In this document: piece by piece, positions 33,603 through 44,688 of the stretch
Layout: every line of letters starts with the position of its first letter
Numbering within the stretch: the stretch's first letter is position 1
Assembly: GCF_000631985.1 (NCBI RefSeq)
Contig: NZ_JFYN01000034.1
Coordinates: 186,001 to 250,000, forward strand
Source of the DNA: Pseudomonas sp. RIT288
GTDB taxonomy: Bacteria > Pseudomonadota > Gammaproteobacteria > Pseudomonadales > Pseudomonadaceae
Direction of reading: 5' to 3'
Length of the DNA stretch: 64,000 bases
Position numbers and translations under genes: made by a program
Notes under the pieces: generated by a model
Seen by the model: only the letters and a program-made list of their open reading frames with translations
The model's database searches: none
Told to the model about the DNA's origin: nothing

Positions 33603-35509
33603 CAGGCCAGCACCTCGGCGAGGTTGCCCTTGGATTCGAGCCAGGTCTTGCGGTCACCGGCGCGTTTTTTCGCCAGCAGCATGTCCATCATTTCCGAGGT
33701 CTCGGCGAAATCATCGCCCAGCGTCAATTGCACCAGACGCCGGGTGTTCGGGTCCATGGTGGTTTCACGCAACTGCGGCGGGTTCATTTCACCCAGGCCC
33801 TTGAATCGGGTGACCTGCGGTTTGCCGCGTTTCTTCTCGGCCACCAGACGATCGAGAATCCCGTCGCGCTCGGCTTCGTCGAGGGCGTAGTAGATCTCTT
33901 TGCCGAGGTCGATGCGGTACAGAGGGGGCATCGCCACGTAGACGTGACCGGCATCCACCAGCGGGCGGAAATGCTGGACGAACAACGCGCAAAGCAAGGT
34001 CGCAATGTGCAGACCGTCGGAGTCGGCGTCGGCGAGGATGCAGATCTTGCCGTAACGCAGCTGGCTCATGTCGGCAGCACCCGGATCGACACCGATGGCC
34101 ACGGCGATGTTATGCACTTCCTGGCTGGCCAGCACTTCGCTGCCGTCGACTTCCCAGGTGTTGAGGATCTTGCCGCGCAACGGCAGGATCGCCTGGAACT
34201 CTTTATCCCGCGCTTGCTTGGCGGAACCGCCGGCGGAATCACCTTCGACCAGGAACAACTCGGAACGCATCGGGTCCTGACCCGCGCAGTCGGCCAGTTT
34301 ACCCGGCAGCGCAGGGCCCTGAGTGACGCGTTTACGCTCGACCTTTTTACTCGCTTTCAAGCGGCGACCGGCGTTGTTGATCGCCAGTTCAGCCAGCGCC
34401 AGACCGGTTTCCGGGTTGGCGTTGAGCCACAGGCTGAAGGCGTCCTTGACCACCCCGGAGACAAACGCCGCCGCTTCACGGGACGACAGACGCTCTTTGG
34501 TCTGGCCGGAGAATTGCGGTTCCTGCATCTTCATCGACAGCACGAAAGCGATGCGTTCCCAGACGTCTTCCGGCGCCAGCTTCACGCCGCGCGGCAGCAG
34601 GCTGCGGAATTCGCAGAACTCGCGCATCGCGTCGAGCAGGCCCTGACGCAGACCGTTGACGTGGGTACCGCCCTGCGCCGTCGGGATCAGGTTGACGTAG
34701 CTTTCCTGCACCGCGTCGCCACCTTCCGGCAACCACAGCAGCGCCCAGTCGACCGCTTCTTTATTACCGGCGAGGCTGCCGCAGAATGGCTCGTCCGGCA
34801 GGCGTTCGAACTCGCTGACCGCGTCTACCAGGTAGGAGCGCAGACCGTCTTCGTAATGCCACTCGACTTTTTCGCCGGTGCCCTTGTCTTCGAAGCTGAC
34901 CAGCAGCCCCGGGCACAGCACAGCCTTGGCCTTGAGCACGTGCTTGAGGCGGCTGATGGAGAATTTCGGTGAGTCGAAGTATTTCGGATCCGGCGCGAAG
35001 TACACGCTGGTGCCGGTGTTGCGCTTGCCGACGGTGCCGACGATTTCCAGCTCGGTGGCCTTGAAGCCATCCTTGAAGGTCATCTGGTATTCGTTGCCGT
35101 CACGTTTTACCCGTACCCGGACTTCGGTCGACAAGGCGTTGACCACGGAAATACCCACCCCGTGCAGACCGCCGGAGAACTGGTAGTTCTTGTTGGAAAA
35201 CTTGCCGCCCGCATGCAGCTTGGTAAGGATCAGCTCGACACCCGACACACCCTCTTCCGGGTGAATGTCGACCGGCATGCCGCGACCGTCGTCACTGACT
35301 TCCAGCGAGTGATCGGCGTGCAGAATGACCTGCACCGATTTGGCGTGGCCGGCCAGGGCTTCGTCGACACTGTTGTCGATGACTTCCTGGGCGAGGTGGT
35401 TCGGCCGACTGGTGTCGGTGTACATGCCGGGGCGTTTGCGCACCGGGTCGAGGCCCGAGAGGACTTCGATGGCGTCGGCGTTATAAGAGCTAGCGCTGGG
35501 AGTGGCCAT
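33602..35509 (-). CDS. parE: DNA topoisomerase IV subunit B
   Basis: ParE is the ATPase subunit of topoisomerase IV. The 635-residue product has the GHKL ATP site (EVIDNSVDEALAG, DDGRGMPV, GLHGVGISVVN), the transducer, and the Toprim domain with EGDSAGGSAK and DADSDGLHI. Length matches the family. It sits 42 bp downstream of yqiA on the same strand, an arrangement conserved in gammaproteobacteria (cpdA-yqiA-parE). Confidence 0.97.
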   Translation of the reverse strand: MATPSASSYNADAIEVLSGLDPVRKRPGMYTDTSRPNHLAQEVIDNSVDEALAGHAKSVQVILHADHSLEVSDDGRGMPVDIHPEEGVSGVELILTKLHAGGKFSNKNYQFSGGLHGVGISVVNALSTEVRVRVKRDGNEYQMTFKDGFKATELEIVGTVGKRNTGTSVYFAPDPKYFDSPKFSISRLKHVLKAKAVLCPGLLVSFEDKGTGEKVEWHYEDGLRSYLVDAVSEFERLPDEPFCGSLAGNKEAVDWALLWLPEGGDAVQESYVNLIPTAQGGTHVNGLRQGLLDAMREFCEFRSLLPRGVKLAPEDVWERIAFVLSMKMQEPQFSGQTKERLSSREAAAFVSGVVKDAFSLWLNANPETGLALAELAINNAGRRLKASKKVERKRVTQGPALPGKLADCAGQDPMRSELFLVEGDSAGGSAKQARDKEFQAILPLRGKILNTWEVDGSEVLASQEVHNIAVAIGVDPGAADMSQLRYGKICILADADSDGLHIATLLCALFVQHFRPLVDAGHVYVAMPPLYRIDLGKEIYYALDEAERDGILDRLVAEKKRGKPQVTRFKGLGEMNPPQLRETTMDPNTRRLVQLTLGDDFAETSEMMDMLLAKKRAGDRKTWLESKGNLAEVLA

Positions 35510-35551
35510 AGGGTCTCGTCGTCAGTGATTCAATGAAAAAGGGGCAAGACT

Positions 35552-36160
35552 TCACAGTTCGGTGAAATCGATTGCCTGATACAAATCGGCGCCAATGCCG
35601 GCAAAACTCAGTAACGCCGGCAATTGCCCGGCAAAACCCTGGTAACCATGGTCGCCGCCGGCCTGAATGCGCAGGGCACAGGCCCGGTAATACTGCTGGG
35701 CGAGGCGATAATCCAGTGTTTCATCGCCGGTCTGCAACCACACCTGATAACGCTGTGCATCCACGGGCGCCGGCACTTCCAGCTCGGCCAGGGCCGTCAC
35801 ATGGTCGTGGGTCAATTCCCAGGTCTCATCGGTATACAGGTTTTTCTGCGTGCCCAGGTATCCGTCGAACATCCGGTGCGGGCTGACCGCCGGGTTGACC
35901 AGCAGGGCTTTCAAGCCGTGGCGCTCAGCCAGGTGAGTCGCATAGTAGCCGCCGAGTGAGCTTCCCACCAGCAACGGCCGGCCCAGCTCGGCAATCGCCT
36001 GCTGCAACTGACCGATGGCTTCACGCGGGTGGTGATGCAGCGCCGGGACACGCAATTGGTCGCTCAAACCCAGCCGTTCCATCACCTCGACCAGCTGACA
36101 GGCCTTTTTCGAGGCCGGCGCGCTGTTGAAACCGTGGATATAGAGGATCGAACCGGACAT
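35552..36160 (-). CDS. yqiA: YqiA/UPF0227 esterase
   Basis: The 202-residue alpha/beta-hydrolase has the N-terminal strand-loop ILYIHGFNSAP (5-15), the nucleophile Ser in VGSSLGGYYA (about 66-75) and the His in GGDHGYQGF (about 173-181), as in E. coli YqiA, which cleaves short acyl and palmitoyl-CoA esters in vitro. There is no signal peptide. It lies between cpdA and parE. A REP pair separates it from cpdA. Confidence 0.9.
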   Translation of the reverse strand: MSGSILYIHGFNSAPASKKACQLVEVMERLGLSDQLRVPALHHHPREAIGQLQQAIAELGRPLLVGSSLGGYYATHLAERHGLKALLVNPAVSPHRMFDGYLGTQKNLYTDETWELTHDHVTALAELEVPAPVDAQRYQVWLQTGDETLDYRLAQQYYRACALRIQAGGDHGYQGFAGQLPALLSFAGIGADLYQAIDFTEL

Positions 36161-36281
36161 TTGAGCTCCCTGAGTGTCGGCGAAAGATAGCGGAGTTTAC
36201 AGGGAGTCAGAGCAGTATGGGCCATACAAATGATGTACATGACCGACCGATGCGATGCTGCCCTCGCGGCCCCCGCTACCT

Positions 36282-36363
36282 CCTGTAGGAGCTGCCGCAG
36301 GCTGCGATCTTTTGATTGTAAGAGCAGGAGCAAAAGATCGCAGCCTGCGGCAGCTCCTACAGG
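36282..36363. repeat. REP palindrome pair between cpdA and yqiA
   Basis: CCTGTAGGAGCTGCCGCAGGCTGCGATCTTTTG faces an almost perfect reverse complement (arms of about 32 bases, centre about 16 bases). Unlike most copies here it lies within a co-directional gene pair. Confidence 0.87.
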
Positions 36364-36378
36364 GTTGTGCAGTAAATT

Positions 36379-37194
36379 TCAGTAGCCGTTGGAGCCGTAA
36401 TCGACGGTGAATTGGAAGTCGGTAACGCGCTCGACACCGGTTTCCAGCCGCCCGTCCGGCAGCAGCCGCAACCAGCGATACCCCGGCGCCTGTTCGCCGA
36501 CCTTGAAGTCGTCACTGCCCGGCTCGAACTGAATGCAGGTCGAAGGCGAGGCCATCAGCCGTACGCCGTTGCGTTCGCGGTCGATTTCCTGATGCACATG
36601 CCCCCACAACACGCCGCGGGCCTGCGGAAAACGGTCCAGCACGTCGAAAAATGCTTCGGGATTGCGCAAGCCGATCGGCTCCATCCACGGGCATCCGATC
36701 GACACCGGATGATGGTGAAAGCACACCAGATGATGGCGCTCCGGGGCTTCACTCAATGAGCGCGCCAGCAATTGCAGCTGATCGTCCTGCAGATAACCCG
36801 GCACAGACCCCGGCACCGCCGAGTCGAGCAAGGTCACGCGCCAGTTGCCGATATCGACCACCGACTCCAGCAGCGCGCTTTGCACCGCAGCCTCAGCCAT
36901 GATCAGCGGCTCATCGTGATTGCCGGGAATCCAGCGCGCCGGAGCATCGATCTGCGCGCTCATCTGGCGAAACAGCTGATATGACTCCAGCGTGCCGTCC
37001 TGAGAGATATCGCCAGTGGCCAGCATCAGATCGATCTGCGGCTGCTGCCCCAGCACCAATTCAATGACCTTTTGCAGGCTCTCGCGGGTGTTCATGCCCA
37101 GCAGCGTGCCGTCCGCCTCGGCGAACAGATGACTGTCGGATAACTGCACCAGCAACGCCGGATCGGCGGTGGTCAATGCGGATACGCTCGGCAA
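36379..37194 (-). CDS. cpdA: 3',5'-cyclic-AMP phosphodiesterase CpdA
   Basis: CpdA hydrolyses cAMP and so limits Vfr/Crp signalling. The 271-residue metallophosphoesterase has all five metal motifs: LSDSHLF, ATGDISQDG, GNHDEP, FHHHPV and GHVHQE. The start is set at TTG 37194 (then PSVSALTTADPALL), with GGGAGA upstream, because that gives the family length. An in-frame reading to 37239 adds residues without family support. It is upstream of yqiA on the same strand. Confidence 0.92.
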   Translation of the reverse strand: MPSVSALTTADPALLVQLSDSHLFAEADGTLLGMNTRESLQKVIELVLGQQPQIDLMLATGDISQDGTLESYQLFRQMSAQIDAPARWIPGNHDEPLIMAEAAVQSALLESVVDIGNWRVTLLDSAVPGSVPGYLQDDQLQLLARSLSEAPERHHLVCFHHHPVSIGCPWMEPIGLRNPEAFFDVLDRFPQARGVLWGHVHQEIDRERNGVRLMASPSTCIQFEPGSDDFKVGEQAPGYRWLRLLPDGRLETGVERVTDFQFTVDYGSNGY

Positions 37195-37293
37195 GGCGTT
37201 CTCCCAGGGCAAAAGCACGGAATCGGTTGAGTGCCGCAATTATGCTGGGGGATGGCGCAAAGGGGAAACCGGCGAACCGGACGCAGTTCACAA

Positions 37294-37746
37294 CTAGCGT
37301 ACGACTTCGTACTCGTGCCCCAGGGCCAGACAATGGCTCAGCCATTCTCCCAGGAACAGATTGAGCTGGGCCTTTTCATCCGGCTGATGCATCGCGGCGT
37401 TCGGGTAAGGATAGATGCCGCGAAAGCGTCGTGCATGTTCGGCGCTGATCACCTCGGCCATGCGTGCGTCATGGTAGACCTGTACTTCCAGTTGTGGCAC
37501 CGGCAGCCACGGCAGGCTGTGTTCCTGACGCACCTGCAAAGTGGTGGTGTATGGGCAGGTCTGCAGCACTTCGAGGGCCAGCACGCCGAGCATCTGCTCG
37601 CCCTGAGTCACGGCGATGCGCCGCGCCTCGGGGTCGTTGCGCATGTCCGGCACCAGTCGCATCAGGCGCGCGTAGTTGGCCTCGCAGGCGGCTTGCAGCC
37701 CGGCGAGGTCGACTCGATAGCGATCGCGCAGCTTGTTTACGACCAT
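37294..37746 (-). CDS. DUF1249 family protein (YqiB-like)
   Basis: The 150-residue protein begins MVVNKLRDRYRVDLAGLQAAC and matches the DUF1249 family found between nudF and cpdA in many gammaproteobacteria. Conserved features are QVYHDARMAEVISAEHARRF and the Pro/Tyr-rich YPYPNAAMHQPDEKAQLN. There is no signal peptide or membrane segment. The ATG at 37746 overlaps the 3' end of nudF by 10 bp. No biochemical function is known to me. Confidence 0.88.
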   Translation of the reverse strand: MVVNKLRDRYRVDLAGLQAACEANYARLMRLVPDMRNDPEARRIAVTQGEQMLGVLALEVLQTCPYTTTLQVRQEHSLPWLPVPQLEVQVYHDARMAEVISAEHARRFRGIYPYPNAAMHQPDEKAQLNLFLGEWLSHCLALGHEYEVVR

Positions 37747-38354
37747 AACCCCCTCACTTCGGCGCGGTTCAGCGCCAGCCATTGCAAGGCGATGATGCTC
37801 GCCGCGTTGGCAATGCGTCCGTCACGGACGGCCTGCAAGGCATCTTCAAAGGCCCAGACCGTGACGCGGATATCCTCTGCCTCTTCCTCCAGCCCATGCA
37901 GGCCGCCTACGCCTTCGGTGCTGCAGCGCCCCAGAAACAGATGCACGAATTCGTTGCTGCCACCCGGCGACGGAAAGTATTTGGTCATCGGCCACAGGGC
38001 ATTGATGTCCAGCCCAGCTTCCTCCTGTGCCTCGCGGTGAGCAACTTCTTCCGGCACTTCGGCCTTGTCGATCAGACCGGCGACCAGCTCAACCAGCCAC
38101 GGGTTGTCGGTCTTGCCCATGGCACCGACGCGAAACTGCTCGATCAGCACCACTTCATCGCGCTGCGGATCGTAAGGCAGCAGGCACACGGCATCGTGGC
38201 GCACGAAGACTTCGCGGTTGATCTCGCGGCTCATGCCGCCGGCGAACAGTTCATGGCGCAGGTGCAAACGGTCGAGCTTGTAGAAGCCCTCGTAGCAGCG
38301 CTCGCGCTTGACGACGTCGACGGTGACCGGAGTGGCGTTGGCAAAATCTGTCAT
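37737..38354 (-). CDS. nudF: ADP-ribose pyrophosphatase NudF
   Basis: NudF hydrolyses ADP-ribose to AMP and ribose 5-phosphate. The 205-residue product, from MTDFANATPVTVDVVKRE, carries the full Nudix box from GLIDKAEVPEE through REAQEEAGL (about 94-116). A Pro-rich SPGGSNEFVHLFLG loop follows, as in the ADP-ribose branch. It is the first gene of nudF-DUF1249-cpdA. The ATG at 38354 is preferred to 38381 by family start. Confidence 0.93.
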   Translation of the reverse strand: MTDFANATPVTVDVVKRERCYEGFYKLDRLHLRHELFAGGMSREINREVFVRHDAVCLLPYDPQRDEVVLIEQFRVGAMGKTDNPWLVELVAGLIDKAEVPEEVAHREAQEEAGLDINALWPMTKYFPSPGGSNEFVHLFLGRCSTEGVGGLHGLEEEAEDIRVTVWAFEDALQAVRDGRIANAASIIALQWLALNRAEVRGLWS

Positions 38355-38583
38355 GAGCATCCTCTCTTGCGGCAAATCCAATACGAGGTTGCTTGTTGTT
38401 ACTGGCGACCTCGACTTCGCGCCATCCTAACGCGCCCGCCATGATTGATGCAGCCCCTTTACCGTCAGCGGGATGGACGGTGGCGGCGAAACCCACTCTA
38501 ATTAGCTTAGTGGCGAACTGACTGCTTCGGCGAGAGTCGAAGCGGATAACTTTTTGCCTTCCCCTGTTTCAGAAAGGACGCCC

Positions 38584-39330
38584 ATGTCGCTTTTCAAAAT
38601 TGCCTCCGTGGCCGCCATCGCCCTGACCCTGGGCGCCTGCGCCAACCTGTTCCAACCCAACTACCGCACGCCGCTGGAAACCACCCGCGACGCCTCGGAA
38701 ACCCTGAAACCCGGCTGTTCCAACCCGGACTGCCCGCTGGTGAATATCGATACCGTGCACTTCGCGGCCGAGCCTGCGCTGGACGGCATTATCGAAAAGC
38801 GCCTGCTGCAAATGACCCGCACCGAGCAGAACGCAGCGGTAGCGCCAACCCTGACCGCCTATCGTGATCAATTCCTGCGCAACGCCGGCCCGCGCAACAG
38901 CAGCTATTTGCAGGCCAAGGTACGCGAGCAGCATGACGGCTTGGTGATCATCGAGCTGTCGAGCTACCTCGACACCGGCGGCGCCCATGGCACCCCGGGT
39001 CGCGGCTTCATCAACTATTCGCGCCAACAGCATAAAGTGCTGAACCTGTCGGACATGTTGCTGCCGGGTCAGGAAGAGGCGTTCTGGAAAGCGGCACAAG
39101 TGGCGCACAACAGCTGGCTGATCAGCACCAAGCTCGATCAGGAAGCGGATTTCGTGAAGAGCTGGCCGTTCGTCAAAACTCCGAACGTGGCGCTGACCTA
39201 CGGTGGCGTGATCCTCAAGTACGACGTGAGCACCATCGCGCCTTACGCGCTGGGCCACGTCGAACTGAAGATTCCTTACCCGCGTCTGAACGGCATTCTC
39301 AAACCCGAGCTGTTTCCGGGCCGTAACTGA
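38584..39330 (+). CDS. DUF3298 (RsiV-like) lipoprotein
   Basis: The 248-residue precursor has a lipoprotein signal peptide ending LTLGAC (Cys19) and a PdaC/DUF4163 plus DUF3298 domain pair. The signature SSYLDTGGAHGTPGRGFINY is followed by a LNLSDMLLPGQEEAFW segment. The domain is seen in envelope proteins that bind lysozyme or peptidoglycan fragments (RsiV), but no activity can be assigned here. The start at 38584 follows AGAAAGGA. Its last 32 bp overlap the 3' end of cytX on the other strand. Confidence 0.85.
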   Translation: MSLFKIASVAAIALTLGACANLFQPNYRTPLETTRDASETLKPGCSNPDCPLVNIDTVHFAAEPALDGIIEKRLLQMTRTEQNAAVAPTLTAYRDQFLRNAGPRNSSYLQAKVREQHDGLVIIELSSYLDTGGAHGTPGRGFINYSRQQHKVLNLSDMLLPGQEEAFWKAAQVAHNSWLISTKLDQEADFVKSWPFVKTPNVALTYGGVILKYDVSTIAPYALGHVELKIPYPRLNGILKPELFPGRN

Positions 39331-40591
39331 AAGCCCGGCCGAGCACCAACTGCAGCAGCCCTGCCAGCACCAGTGCCGGCAGGGTCGCGCCGACATCCGG
39401 ATACAGATTCGCCAGCAAGTGGTAAGTGCTGATTCCGCCCAGCCACGCCAGCAGCGCTGGCCAGCGCAATGCGGCTGACGCCACTTGAGCGCTGCGCTTG
39501 CGCAGAATGAAGTGATCCACCAGCACCACGCCGAACAGCGGCGCAAACACCGAACCGATCAGCAACAGGAAGTTCTGGTACTGCGCCAATGGCGCCAGCA
39601 GTGCAATCAGAGTGCAGATCAGGCCGATGGCCAAGGCCAGATGTTCGACCTTCAAGCGCAACAGAATCCCGCTCGACACCGCCGCCGAATGAATGTCGGC
39701 GAAAGCGTTTTCCGACTCATCCAACAGAATAAGTAACAGCGGAATGCCCAGACCGGCTCCGGCCAGTGCCAGCAGCAACGCATTGACTTCACCACTCGGC
39801 GCGAACGCCAGGGTGTAGGCCACGCCGAGGCTCATCAGCCAGAAGTTACCGATAAAGAAACCGATGGCAGTGCCGCCGAACACGTTCTTCGCACGCTTGC
39901 CGAAGCGCGAGTAATCGGCGATCAGCGGCAGCCACGACAGCGGCATCGCGATGGCAATGTCGAAGCCCACGGCGAACGGCATCGAACCGTCCCCGGTACG
40001 CGCCCAGAGTGCCGCCAGATCCGCCTTGGCGAACAGATTCCAGGTCAGCCAGATGCACGCCGCCAGAATCAGCCAGATGCCCCATTTGCGCAGGATCTTG
40101 CGCACGAACGTCAGCGGCCCGCTGACTGCGAGCAAGGTTGCGAGCGCACCGAAACACAAGGTCCAGAGCATCGGGCTGGCCCACAGCGACCCCTCGCTGA
40201 GGGCCCGGGTGCCGAGCAGGCTGGCGGCATCGCGCATGACGATGATTTCGAACGAGCCCCAACCGATCAGTTGCAACAGGTTGAGCAGCGCCGGCAGGCT
40301 CGCGCCTTTGCTGCCGAGACTCAGTTTCAGTGCGGCCATCGACGACAGACCGGTGTCGCTGCCGATCACGCCGACGGCGGCCAGCAGCAGCACGCCAACC
40401 AAGGTGCCGAGGAAGATCGCCAGCAGCGAACCGGAAAGGCCCAGACCGGGTGCGAGCAAGGCACCGGTCTGCAACACCATCAGGCCAATGCCGAGGGAAA
40501 ACCACAGGGAAAACAAATCGCGACCGCCGAACACCCGCCTGTCGGCGGGCACAGCGAGGTCGGGGGAATAAGTGCTGGGTTGAATGCTCAA
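39299..40591 (-). CDS. cytX: Putative hydroxymethylpyrimidine transporter CytX
   Basis: The 430-residue protein belongs to the NCS1 nucleobase permease family and has about 12 hydrophobic helices. Family features include LFSLWFSLGIGLMVLQTG (first helix) and MPLSWLPLIADYSRFGK. CytX members are associated with thiamin genes and import the pyrimidine moiety HMP. Here it lies 220 bp after thiC on the same strand, so the thiC TPP riboswitch could control both. The start is a TTG at 40591 (then SIQPSTYSPDL), because upstream sequence is a REP element. It ends by overlapping the convergent lipoprotein gene by 32 bp. Confidence 0.87.
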   Translation of the reverse strand: MSIQPSTYSPDLAVPADRRVFGGRDLFSLWFSLGIGLMVLQTGALLAPGLGLSGSLLAIFLGTLVGVLLLAAVGVIGSDTGLSSMAALKLSLGSKGASLPALLNLLQLIGWGSFEIIVMRDAASLLGTRALSEGSLWASPMLWTLCFGALATLLAVSGPLTFVRKILRKWGIWLILAACIWLTWNLFAKADLAALWARTGDGSMPFAVGFDIAIAMPLSWLPLIADYSRFGKRAKNVFGGTAIGFFIGNFWLMSLGVAYTLAFAPSGEVNALLLALAGAGLGIPLLLILLDESENAFADIHSAAVSSGILLRLKVEHLALAIGLICTLIALLAPLAQYQNFLLLIGSVFAPLFGVVLVDHFILRKRSAQVASAALRWPALLAWLGGISTYHLLANLYPDVGATLPALVLAGLLQLVLGRAFSYGPETARV

Positions 40592-40642
40592 GGGGGTTAT
40601 CTCAGAGGGACATTTGTTGTTGTGTGTGATCGCACACCATTC

Positions 40643-40777
40643 CTGTGGCGAGGGAGCTTGCTCCCGCTGGTCTGCGCAGCAGACCCAAAACCGGCCAACG
40701 CGTTCTTTCAATCAGATCGCGTTGGCCGGATTTACGACTGCTTCGCAGCCGGGCGGGAGCAAGCTCCCTCGCCACAG
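40643..40777. repeat. REP palindrome pair between thiC and cytX (GTGGCGAGGGAGCTTGCTCCC family)
   Basis: CTGTGGCGAGGGAGCTTGCTCCCGCTGG faces a reverse-complement copy about 80 bases away, with smaller hairpins (TCTGCGCAGCAGA) between. It matches the pair at 25667. Its place inside the thiC-cytX transcript could affect mRNA stability or read-through. Confidence 0.85.
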
Positions 40778-40811
40778 AGGCTCCGGTCATCCCAGAGCCT
40801 TTCAGGTCAGA

Positions 40812-42701
<1,890 letters not shown>

Positions 42702-42855
42702 CACGGGCTCTCCAGACAGCATCCAGGCAATGGATTGTCGGAGCAGAACCTGAAAGGCACGGACGCACCAGGACTGGTGCTGTGCATCGTCGTCGAGCGT
42801 TCGATTGTCGAACAATTTCCCGGACGAAGCACAAGAGGACTCGCCGGGTGACGAG

Positions 42856-42946
42856 AAATCTTGTTCCCTACGCAGGCGCTAACCTGATCAGGTTCAACGG
42901 GATCCGAAATTATTCGATCTCAGCCTCATAGCAAGGCACCCCGACA
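42856..42946 (-). promoter_or_regulatory. TPP riboswitch (THI element) of thiC
   Basis: On the minus strand the leader reads GTCGGGGTGCC, then GGCTGAGAT (the conserved CUGAGA core), then ACCTGATCAGGTTAGCGCC, then GTAGGGAACAAG. These conserved blocks are in the right order and spacing for a TPP aptamer. About 155 bases separate the aptamer from the thiC ATG. I do not see a strong terminator there, so control of translation or premature termination is undecided. Confidence 0.95.
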
Positions 42947-42957
42947 AGAACCCGGCC

Positions 42958-42987
42958 AGTCTAGACACAACCGGCAAAGAACGCCAA
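42958..42987 (-). promoter_or_regulatory. Candidate sigma-70 promoter of thiC
   Basis: TTGGCG (42982-42987), an 18-bp spacer and TAGACT (42958-42963), read on the minus strand, place the transcript start about 10 bases before the TPP aptamer. Confidence 0.6.
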
Positions 42988-43158
42988 CACCGCGGCAAAC
43001 ACCATGATGAATGGCGCAATTACCGGGACTTGCAGGATTGTTGCCGCACGATTGCGCAACTACACTCGCTTTGCCCTGCGCGCCTTGACGCTGCCGAGGC
43101 CGCGCCGTAGCCTTGGCGCGCACATTATTTCCGTAATATTTTTGCTAGGGATCGCCTC

Positions 43159-44592
43159 ATGCTGCGCAAACTTTCACTGGCTCTTGCCGTGTCTTGTGCG
43201 TCCAACGCAATGGCCTGGGCAGCAGAAGCGCCTTTGTCGACCAAGACCGATCTGGTCAGCGTCTACCAGGAAGCAGTCGACAACAACGCCGATCTGGCCG
43301 CCGCCCGCGCCCAGTACGGAGCCCAGAAAGAAGTGGTGCCGCAGGCCCGTGCCGGCTTGCTGCCCAACTTGTCCGGCGGCGCCGAAGTGGCGGACGTGCG
43401 CACCTCGATCGACCAGCCTTCAGCCATTGCCAATCGCAGCGCGCATTCCTATCAGGCGACCCTGGCCCAGCCCTTGTTCCGCGCTGACCGCTGGTTCCAG
43501 TACCAGGCAGCCAAGGACGTCAACGAACAAGCCGCGCTGCAACTCTCGGCCACCGAGCAGAACCTGATCCTGCAATCGGCCGAAAGCTACTTCAACGTGC
43601 TGCGCAGTCAGGACAACCTGGCCTCGACCAAGGCTGAAGAAGCCGCTTTCAAGCGACAGCTTGACCAGTCCAACGAGCGCTTCGATGTCGGCCTGTCGGA
43701 CAAGACCGACGTCCTGCAATCACAAGCGAGTTACGACACCGCGCGCGCGAACCGGATCGTCGCCCAGCGTCAGGTCGACGATGCGTTCGAAGCGCTGATC
43801 ACTCTGACCAACCGTCAGTACAACTCGATTCAGGGCATCGTCCACACGCTGCCCATCCTGCCGCCGGCGCCAAACGACGCCAAGGCCTGGGTCGAAACCG
43901 CGGGCAAGCAGAACCTCAATCTGCTGGCGAGCAACTTTGCGGTCAGCTCCGCCGAACAGACCCTCAAACAGCGCAAGGCCGGTCACCTGCCGACCCTCGA
44001 TGCCGTGGCCAAATACGAAAAGGGTGACAACGACGCCCTCGGTTTCGCCAACCCGAACGCCTTCGGTACGCCATACAGTGGCAACGTCGAGCAAAGTACG
44101 CTCGGCCTGCAACTGAACATCCCGATCTACAGTGGCGGGCTGACCAGTTCGCAAGTGCGCCAGTCCTATGCGCAACTGGATCAGAGCGAGCAACAGCGCG
44201 AATCCCTGCGTCGGCAGGTGGTGGAAAATACCCGCAATCTGCACCGCGCGGTGAACACCGATGTCGAGCAGGTACAGGCGCGCCGCCAGTCGATCATCTC
44301 CAACCAGAGTGCGGTGGAAGCCACGGAAATCGGTTATCAGGTGGGTACGCGCAACATCGTCGATGTGCTCGACGCCCAGCGCCAGCTGTACACCTCGGTG
44401 CGCAACTACAACAATACCCGCTACGACTACATCCTCGACAACCTGCGTTTGAAGCAGGCGGCGGGGACATTGAACCCGGGTGATCTGGAAGATCTGCGGC
44501 GTTATTTGAAAGCCGACTACAACCCGGACAAGGACTTCCTGCCACCGGATCTGGCCAAGGCCGCCGAAGCACAGCTCAAGGCGCGGCCTTAA
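43159..44592 (+). CDS. tolC: TolC family outer-membrane channel protein
   Basis: TolC forms the outer-membrane/periplasmic tunnel for type I secretion and efflux. The 477-residue precursor has a signal peptide (MLRKLSLALAVSCASNAMAWA) and two OEP repeats. The first starts TDLVSVYQEAVDNNADLAAAR and the second covers about 250-440 with VGTRNIVDVLDAQRQLYTSVRNYNNTRYD given here in part (NIVDVLDAQRQLY). Long heptad-like helices fit the alpha-barrel. It stands alone, divergent from thiC, so the partner pump is encoded elsewhere. Confidence 0.93.
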   Translation: MLRKLSLALAVSCASNAMAWAAEAPLSTKTDLVSVYQEAVDNNADLAAARAQYGAQKEVVPQARAGLLPNLSGGAEVADVRTSIDQPSAIANRSAHSYQATLAQPLFRADRWFQYQAAKDVNEQAALQLSATEQNLILQSAESYFNVLRSQDNLASTKAEEAAFKRQLDQSNERFDVGLSDKTDVLQSQASYDTARANRIVAQRQVDDAFEALITLTNRQYNSIQGIVHTLPILPPAPNDAKAWVETAGKQNLNLLASNFAVSSAEQTLKQRKAGHLPTLDAVAKYEKGDNDALGFANPNAFGTPYSGNVEQSTLGLQLNIPIYSGGLTSSQVRQSYAQLDQSEQQRESLRRQVVENTRNLHRAVNTDVEQVQARRQSIISNQSAVEATEIGYQVGTRNIVDVLDAQRQLYTSVRNYNNTRYDYILDNLRLKQAAGTLNPGDLEDLRRYLKADYNPDKDFLPPDLAKAAEAQLKARP

Positions 44593-44602
44593 GCCTTAAA
44601 GC

Positions 44603-44680
44603 AAAAGATCGCAGCCTTCGGCAGCTCCTACCCATGGAATGCATTTTCCTGTAGGAGCTGCCGAAGGCTGCGATCTTTTT
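44603..44680. repeat. REP palindrome pair between tolC and waaA
   Basis: AAAAGATCGCAGCCTTCGGCAGCTCCTAC faces GTAGGAGCTGCCGAAGGCTGCGATCTTTT around about 20 bases, arms essentially perfect. The flanking A and T runs make it a plausible bidirectional terminator for the convergent pair. Confidence 0.88.
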
Positions 44681-44688
44681 TTTGCCTG

